Source of the DNA: Magnolia sinica
Taxonomy: Eukaryota > Streptophyta > Magnoliopsida > Magnoliales > Magnoliaceae
DNA: 64,000 bases
Reading direction: 5' to 3'
NCBI RefSeq assembly: GCF_029962835.1
Contig: NC_080585.1
Span: forward strand, 56,097,443-56,161,442
A program made the position numbers and the translations under genes. The notes beneath the pieces are model-generated. The model saw nothing but the letters and a program-made list of their open reading frames with translations. It was not told the DNA's origin and searched no databases. Numbering within the stretch: the stretch's first letter is position 1; every line of letters begins with the position of its first letter. Below are positions 57,923-64,000 of the stretch, in pieces.

Positions 57923-58279
57923 ACAAGGTTTTTATAAGGGAATGCATTGCATGTTTAGGGTTTAGTTTATTTGTATCCATTATGCATAAAGTGTCATCAT
58001 ATCAAGTTGTTTAAAGGTCCATAATTTCTGATATAGGTTGCTGAATTTTCTGCTATCAGAAAATCTGCATATCTCTTTGTTGGATTTTCTGTTGACAGAT
58101 TTTTTTGGGCAAATAGGTTGCTGGAAATTGAGTAGTATTGTGCTATTTTCTACATATAAATCCTATAGGAGCATTTAGTCCTATCTGGACACATATAGTC
58201 ATAGTAGAAGGTCCTTAGATTGAGTTAGTAGTTGGATGCTCACACATACGGGTCATGGTTTTGGCTTGCACCCTATACT

Positions 58280-58837
58280 AAACATGGAGTAATTGCAAGA
58301 GTCAATGAACAAGCTGACCCAACAATTTGAGTCTTTAGGTAGGTGCTTAGAACAACGTATGGACCAACGCTTTGAACAGCTTGATGTGCGCATTACCCAA
58401 CTAGAAACCTCCGCCAAGGTAAACCCCACCATTGGGGAAGATGCCCAATCTTAGGCAGGTGGTTAGGAGGATGGACCAAGGAATGAAGGTGGCTAAGGAG
58501 TTGATTATGGGCGCGCACCTGTGCACCCACCCTGTGAGGGACATCAAGACCACTATGGCCCCAATGTGTAACTCCTCAAAAGAGTTAGAGTAGATGCCCC
58601 CACGTTTGATTACCGCTTAGACCCTAAAGCTTTTTAAGATTGGTTGGCAGACATGAACCACCTTTTTGAGTGGTACGAAATGTACGGCCTTATGGCTAGA
58701 GAGAGTGCACTAGAGGCTAATGTAGAGTTACCCACTGAGGCCATTCCGGTAGTAGATGAGTTTTGTGATATCTTTACTGATGATCTACCGGATTAGTTTC
58801 CTCCTATGAGAGATATACTGAAATGGCCAAGCTATAT
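58280..58837 (+). pseudogene. Gypsy element B, gag start joined to a pol piece (fossil)
   Basis: A coiled-coil-like start ('QQFESLGRCLEQRMDQRFEQ') is followed by 'RVRVDAPTFDYRLDPKAF' and 'DWLADMNHLFEWYEM', a gag of a family other than element A. At about 58680 it changes to sequence resembling the start of reverse transcriptase ('FCDIFTDDLPD'), so most of gag-protease is absent. The element is interrupted at 58838 by a copia LTR. Confidence 0.7.
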
Positions 58838-58843
58838 GTCCTT

Positions 58844-58861
58844 GGGGGGGGGGGGGGGGGG
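58844..58861. repeat. 18-base G run at the LTR end
   Basis: Uninterrupted G18 seven bases from the LTR terminus. Long homopolymers are error-prone in assemblies, so its exact length is uncertain. Confidence 0.9.
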
Positions 58862-59880
58862 AGGTGAATAGGACTATGCCAAATTAAATTTAAATACTGT
58901 GGAATATGAAACAAAGGATAGATAGCACTACACACCAATCACAGTATAAGAATAGAAAGCAACCTAAAATAGAGAAATTGAAACAAAAATTGTTCTAAGG
59001 ATAACCTTACACCAAAAACCAAAGTTTATGGTAGGACAACTTTATTTCTAGAACAAATAGAGAAACTGAAGCTCAATGTAATAAAGAGATAGCAAAAATA
59101 TAATGTTGAAACGTAAATCGAAATTATTACAACATTCCCCACTAAGCTTGAAATGTAAAATTTACAACATTCTCATCCACACATACATTCCACAATTCTG
59201 AATGATAAAAAATAGGAAATATAAATCACACATCCACAACACAAAGAATTATAGTGGTTTGTCTGTGTGTTGACCAACTATTAAACAACAACCACACAGA
59301 ATGCTACTCCACTCCTAATATCCTCACACATGGGATATTAGCGTTCACTATCAAATAGGTTTTCACAGGTTGACCCAAAACCTTCACAATTGTGTCTTTT
59401 TCAAAGGGCTTACACAATACAAAAACCCTCACTTCTGAGTTTTCTGGCTCTCCTCAGATAACCAACAACTTTGAGATTTTTCTGGCTTAACCTCAAATAA
59501 AATCAAATAATGTAAATTACACAAATTGTAAAATACCTGATTTTCTCCTTCGTTGTAGCAGCCCAGAAGAACCAAGTTGGAGTAGAGATTTGAATGTCAA
59601 AGTTCGATATCCAATACTCACTTTATAATGGTTCTAGGTTCTAATAGATTTTACATTAAAACAAAAGGGCTAGCTCTAATTGATTTTGATTCTAAAAAAA
59701 GGAAAACAACAATTCCTCTTTTCAGATTAGATTGGAATACAAGAAACAAAATCAATTAAGAAAGCTAAAGAAAGAGAATATTAAATATGCACACTTAGCT
59801 TATATGAAGCACCGACTTATCTCTTAGAAGACCGAATTAAATTAACTTGAATTGCATATTTTATTCTAAGATTCGTGCTC

Positions 59881-59890
59881 TATTTATAGG
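59881..59890 (-). promoter_or_regulatory. TATA box of the Sirevirus-like LTR
   Basis: The minus strand reads CCTATAAATA, just downstream (in element orientation) of the palindrome cluster. Confidence 0.6.
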
Positions 59891-59903
59891 TGACCAAATC
59901 ACG

Positions 59904-60265
59904 CCTTCGACTGGTCTAAGGTCCTCTACGACTGGTCGTAGAACTAACAGATATTTGAAAATTCGGGCGCGATAAGATTTGACAATTTCACGACTGGTCG
60001 TAGGTTTCCTTCGACTGGTCGTAGGATCCCTTCGACTGGTCGTAGGTGGCCGAATTTCAACGCTGTTCTTTGAGTCATAAGTCTACGACTGGTCGAAGAT
60101 GCAGTCGACACTGTTCCTACGACTGGTCGAATAGTCCCAAGGACTAGTCGAAGCCTAACAGAAAATATCCAATTTTTGTAACAAACTTACAATTGATCCA
60201 GGAAATGTTTAGACAGGTCAAAGCAGTGCTAGGACTAGTCGAACAAAGTCTAGGACTAGTCTTAG
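59904..60265. promoter_or_regulatory. Palindrome cluster upstream of the Sirevirus-like LTR promoter
   Basis: About ten copies of a palindrome with arms CTACGAC / GTCGTAG around TG, for example CTACGACTGGTCGTAG, with variants such as TTCGACTGGTCGTAGG and AGGACTAGTCGAAG. Three more lie at 62520-62535 and 62608-62645, between pol and the env-like ORF. Palindromic repeats near the promoter are a known Sirevirus property. Confidence 0.8.
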
Positions 60266-60424
60266 AACAGACCAAACTCACTTATATAAAATATATGAAT
60301 GATGTATCCAAAATGGCCTACTCTAAAGGTCAACCTAAGGTTAGTCATACCTCAATAGTGAAGTAAGGACATTGAAACTTTAGAGACGAATGACCTTTGA
60401 AAGTAATGGAGCTTGAAGTCTTGA

Positions 60425-60520
60425 TGTTGTTTAAACTTGAGAGCTTTTTGAGATCTTGAGATTGAACTTGAAAGCTTCTTGAGATCTTGAGATTGAACTT
60501 GAAAGCTTCTTGAGATTCTT
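60425..60520. repeat. Tandem 32-bp repeat
   Basis: Two full and one partial unit of 'cttgagatcttgagattgaa' plus 'cttgaaagctt'. It lies inside the LTR near its 5' end in element orientation. Confidence 0.85.
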
Positions 60521-60654
60521 GACTTGTGAACAGTGCTTGTCAAACTAAGTTGATCTTGAGTAGAGCATTGTTCTTCACAGATGCAAGGTTCATAATAGTG
60601 TCTTTGGCACCATAAATTTAACAACAAACAGGGCTATAAACTATAGCACTTACA

Positions 60655-60675
60655 ATCTCCCCCTTTGTCAAATTA
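60655..60675 (-). other. Polypurine tract of the Sirevirus-like element
   Basis: The minus strand reads TTTGACAAAGGGGGAGAT directly before TGTAAG of the LTR, closely matching Sirevirus polypurine tracts. Confidence 0.8.
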
Positions 60676-60718
60676 GTGACAAAATACACTTTCAAGATAT
60701 GTTACATAATACAGAATA

Positions 60719-60784
60719 TCTGATTAAAGAATCATGCACCAGTTGTTATATCTGATTAAAGAATCATGCACCAGTTGTTATCAA
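60719..60784. repeat. 33-bp tandem duplication
   Basis: Two perfect copies of 'tctgattaaagaatcatgca' plus 'ccagttgttata' in the noncoding stretch between the env-like ORF and the LTR. Confidence 0.9.
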
Positions 60785-61159
60785 TCAGCATCATGCAGAC
60801 TTGTAAATCAATATTCAGTCCACCTTTGCACACCTCTGCTCACACCTCTGCACATACTCCCCTTGAGCAACATACTCATAAAACACCATACAATACAATG
60901 CTACTCCCTCCTCATGACAACATCCATATCCATAACATATCCATACTCTCCCTTTTTGTCACAATAGGAAAAAGGAAGCACAGAACAGATGGCTGAGGAG
61001 AAATAATCAATGAGAAATATGAGAGGTAACTAGTCAAGATATGAGAACATAACATAAGAAGCACACATAATTCATAGACTGAGCTAAGTTAAAGAGAGTG
61101 ACAAACTCAAAACTAGTTAGGAGTAATAAAGTTATTATAGACCAGTAATCTTAAAAATA

Positions 61160-62313
61160 CTAATCTGATAAAGATGAAGGAGTAGGAATGGAAGGATCAA
61201 GTTGATGCATGCCTTTGTTCAAGCGCCTAAGATATTTGCGCATATATTTGAACTGTAAATCATGGGCAACAGACATGTTTTCCATCTTAACATTTAGATT
61301 CTCAACTTTATCTTCCAATGCACTCACACGTGCATCAAATGAAGAAGGCTCATAATCTGGATCATTTGTAGAATCAGACTCAAGTTCTTCAAAAATATCA
61401 TCCATGTTAATATCATCAGGAGGAAGATCACCAGTTTCTTCCTCATGTTCAGCTTCAGCACTGCCAACACCATCACCTTGGCCAGGAAGGAAATTAGCTT
61501 CATCTTATTGATATTGGAATTGTTAAATATCAGATGATGGATAGGGGCCTCTCCAACCGGCATGTTAACTGACATATGTGTAGCCAATACAGTCATCAAA
61601 TATCTAAACGGAATATCACTGTGACCAGGATGGAGTCAAAACTGAATGATGAAGTAACAAGTCAAGGATAGTAAACAAATGTTAACACCACTGACAAGAG
61701 AATGAAGAATACAAACCATGAAGGACGTCAATTCAGATTTATTACCTGACCGAGGATACAAATTAGATACAAAGATTTTGTGAAGAACTCTATATTTGGG
61801 TAACAAATATTTTAAAGGAAGAGTATTCCCTTTATGCATCTATTGTACATCCAAATTGCATAAGTCCTTAGTCACCATACGTTTTTCAGTGACAGAGGGT
61901 TTATCAGATAAAGTATGGATGAGAATATCCTCATCATTCACTGGAATATCCATAAGGGCTGAAATCAAATGACAATCAACTTCAAATGGCCCTTCTCTTG
62001 TGGAGATAGAAAAAGTTAAATTTTCCAGTGAGAAAGTACATATGCAAGCAAACATGGATTGGGCAATGGACCGGTATGCTGGCCCACCCGAAAGCAATAA
62101 GTTATTCTAACCTACAGATTGGAGCATAGGAAAAATATCAAAAGGAGCAACATGATTAATATCTACTGGATGCTCAACAATAACATTACGCAATCTTATG
62201 TCCCGAACATATGATGGATCGTTCTCAGGAGCCCTAAGATGATGCTTAGTGATAGGGGCTGATCTGGAAGAAGAAGATGGACCACGGGATGTTGATTTTC
62301 TTCCTTTAAAAGC
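61160..62313 (-). pseudogene. Env-like ORF of the Sirevirus-like element (fossil)
   Basis: Starts 'MAFKGRKSTSRGPSSSSRSA' at 62313 (Ser/Arg-rich), continues with 'FEVDCHLISALMDIPVND' and 'VSNLYPRSGNKSELTSFMVC' (the 'putative plant transposon protein' domain), and ends with an acidic stretch and coiled coil ('VSALEDKVENLNVKMENMSV'). It lies 3' of pol, the usual place of the Sirevirus env-like ORF. Whether it ever made an envelope is not known. Broken in a few places. Confidence 0.7.
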
Positions 62314-62749
62314 CATATGCAACAAGGATTTCAAGAATATAAAGAGTTGCAAAGGATTGAGAAAAGGGTTTTCTTAAATCAGATTTTTCAAAAGAAAAAT
62401 CCCAAATCTCAACTAAATTCGAAATAGACAACTCCAAGAGAGAAATAGAAGCAATCTAGACACAAATCTATAAGAAAAATGCAAATAGAGCACTAACCTT
62501 GAAGATTTTAGAAGATGGGTTCGACTAGTCGTGTGTCGGCTCGTTGGAGAGTGAAGTTGAAATGAAGAAGAAGATGATTTTCCTCAAATTTTAAGTGAAT
62601 CCACGTGATTCACGACTGGTCGTTGATATACACGACCGGTCGTAGCACGAGTCGAGTACAGGGCAAACAATCTAATTTTTGCATATTTTTCAAGATTTGA
62701 AAACTAAACTAGCAAATATATACACTATAATACAAATAGGCATAAATAC
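62314..62749. other. Noncoding spacer between pol and the env-like ORF
   Basis: Holds three palindrome copies of the LTR type (62520-62645). No coding. Confidence 0.6.
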
Positions 62750-64000
62750 TCATTTTAAAATGCACATGCCAAGATCAAATTTCATTTTGTTAAACCTGCT
62801 TTTGTCCAATGGTTTAGTGAAAATATCAGCACGTTGATTCTTAGTAGGGATATATTCCAAAGATATACCCTTTTCTTCAACTAATTCCCGAATATAATGA
62901 AATCTAATATCAATGTGCTTAATACGAGAATGCTGAATTAGATTTTTTGAAATATTTATGGCACTTGAATTATCACAATATAATAACATAGAATCCTATT
63001 TAATTCTATAATCACTTAGCATACGTTTCATCCAAACAAGCTGTGTACACACATTACCAGCTACGATATATTCAGCTTCAGCTGTTAAAAGTGATATAGA
63101 ACTTTGTTTCTTGCTAAACCAAGAAACTAAATGGTTTCTGATATAAAAACAACCACCATTGGTTGATTTTCGATCATCAAGCTTACCAGCCCAGTTAGCA
63201 TCTGAGTACCCAGCTAATTGAACACTAGTCTCATGTGAATACCAGAGACCGAGATTAACAGTACTTGTGACATATCTTATAATCCACTTGACAGGAGTCA
63301 AGTGCAACTCTTTAGGTTCAGACTGATATCTAGCGCAAATACCAACACTTAGAGCGATATCGAGTCTACTAGCTGTTAAATACAATAGACTACCAATCAT
63401 ACTCCGATATAATTTCAGATCCACATTTTTACTTGCAGAATCTTTTGAGAGTTTCAAGGTTGTACTCATAGGAGTATCAAAGTTCTTACCATTCTCAAAT
63501 CCAAATCTCTTAATCAAGTTCATAGCATATTTAGATTGAGAAATGAACATTCCATCAAGTTTTTATTTTACTTGCAACCCAAGGAAATAATTCAATTCCC
63601 CAACCAAGCTCATTTCAAACTGAGATTTCATCAAATCTGCAAACTCAATAGTCATGTCAGTATAGGTAGATCCATAAATGATATCATCAACATAGATTTG
63701 TACTAATAAGATGTGATCCATATGTTTTTTAAGAAACAGAGTTTTATCAACACACCCCATTTAAAAATTATGGCTTAATAGAAACTTTGTTAGTTTCTCG
63801 TACCATGCCCTAGGAGCTTGTTTTAAGCCGTAAGTGCCTTTTTAAGGCGATAAACATGATCGGTATTCTTGGGATCTTCAAAACCCATCGATTGTTCAAT
63901 ATAGACTTCCTCATGCAGATCGCCATTTAAAAACGCACTTTTCACATCCATTTGGTAAATCTTAAACTTTCTAAAATACGCAATGGATATAAAGAGTCTG
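62750..64000 (-). pseudogene. Sirevirus-like reverse transcriptase and RNase H region (fossil)
   Basis: RNase H end with 'CDNSSAINISKNLIQHSRIK' and 'TKPLDKSRF' (62750-62995), the connecting region with 'LYRSMIGSLLYLTASRLDIA' and 'GYSDANWAGKLDDRKSTNGG' (62996-63550), and reverse transcriptase with 'LVQIYVDDIIYGS' (about 63670-63710) continuing toward the right edge. Motifs match Sirevirus pol. A small number of breaks is visible. Confidence 0.85.

Larger units (their letters stand above)
58838..60654 (-). repeat. 3' LTR of the Sirevirus-like element (1.8 kb)
   Basis: On the minus strand it starts TGTAAGTGCTATAG at 60654 and ends CCAAGGACA at 58838. It abuts a polypurine tract on the internal side. 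It contains the palindrome cluster, a TATA box and tandem 32-bp units near its start (60425-60520). Confidence 0.8.
58838..64000 (-). mobile_element. Sirevirus-like Ty1/copia element, 3' half
   Basis: Minus-strand element with a 3' LTR (58838-60654), polypurine tract, an env-like ORF after pol, RNase H and reverse transcriptase. Its 5' half lies beyond the right edge. Sirevirus features are the additional ORF downstream of pol, the G-rich polypurine tract and the palindromic repeats in noncoding DNA. It is inserted in gypsy element B. Coding regions are only lightly to moderately broken, so it is younger than most elements here, but it is a fossil as seen. Confidence 0.85.

Noticed and set aside
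59904-60265. CRISPR-like array from repeated CGACTGGTCG
   Set aside because: Spacing is irregular, copies are short palindromes and they lie within a copia LTR.

Overview
This window looks like repeat-rich nuclear DNA of a flowering plant. Evidence: plant-type Ty1/copia and Ty3/gypsy LTR elements, RTE-like LINEs, tRNA-derived SINEs, a MITE, a plant mobile domain sequence, and two host genes whose closest remembered relatives are plant proteins. Very long introns and a dispersed 'gtgggcc'-rich noncoding repeat would fit a magnoliid-like woody angiosperm, but that placement is a guess.

Two host genes, both on the minus strand, form the framework. (1) A MAEA/GID9-like gene (CTLH/GID ubiquitin-ligase subunit with LisH, CTLH, CRA and a Gid-type RING-like end) runs from an ATG at 32666 to a stop at 13166. 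Seven exon pieces have good splice sites, but about 43 codons are missing between 20753 and 22953 and exon 7 has an in-frame TAG. (2) A COP1-interacting protein 7 (CIP7)-like gene runs from at least 56074 down to a stop at 39664. Its N-terminal exons are absent from the window. The rest carries a TAG, a 17-bp tandem duplication and several one-base indels. Both copies look like decaying genes, for instance duplicates lost after a genome or segmental duplication. Some one-base indels lie in A-runs and could be assembly errors.

Layout. 1-5370: 5' part of a minus-strand Tekay/Del-like chromovirus with a 3.3-kb LTR. 5371-12710: intergenic DNA with dispersed repeats, two SINEs and a copia-type LTR. 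13166-32666: MAEA-like gene. Its last intron holds a Tork-like copia element (13321-19471) that has its own nested insertion; other introns hold LINE pieces, a solo chromovirus LTR inserted in a LINE, palindrome-rich small elements, SINEs and microsatellites. 33054-35938: long direct repeats flanking a plant mobile domain sequence. 38738-39136: MITE. 39664-56074: CIP7-like gene, whose intron 40863-51434 contains a 9.6-kb scrambled, partly palindromic chromovirus block that also includes an inverted repeat of an env-like / 'putative plant transposon protein' ORF. 56480-58837: LINE piece and the 5' part of a second Ty3/gypsy element. 58838-64000: 3' half of a minus-strand Sirevirus-like copia element with an env-like ORF, running out of the window.

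The most unusual signal is that two different copia elements (LTRs at 13321/18916 and at 58838-60654) both carry clusters of short near-perfect palindromes just upstream of their LTR TATA boxes. The palindrome sequence differs in each (TTCGATGTCATCGAA versus CTACGACTGGTCGTAG). All LTR elements here are treated as fossils. I saw no rRNA genes, intact tRNA genes or CRISPR arrays.
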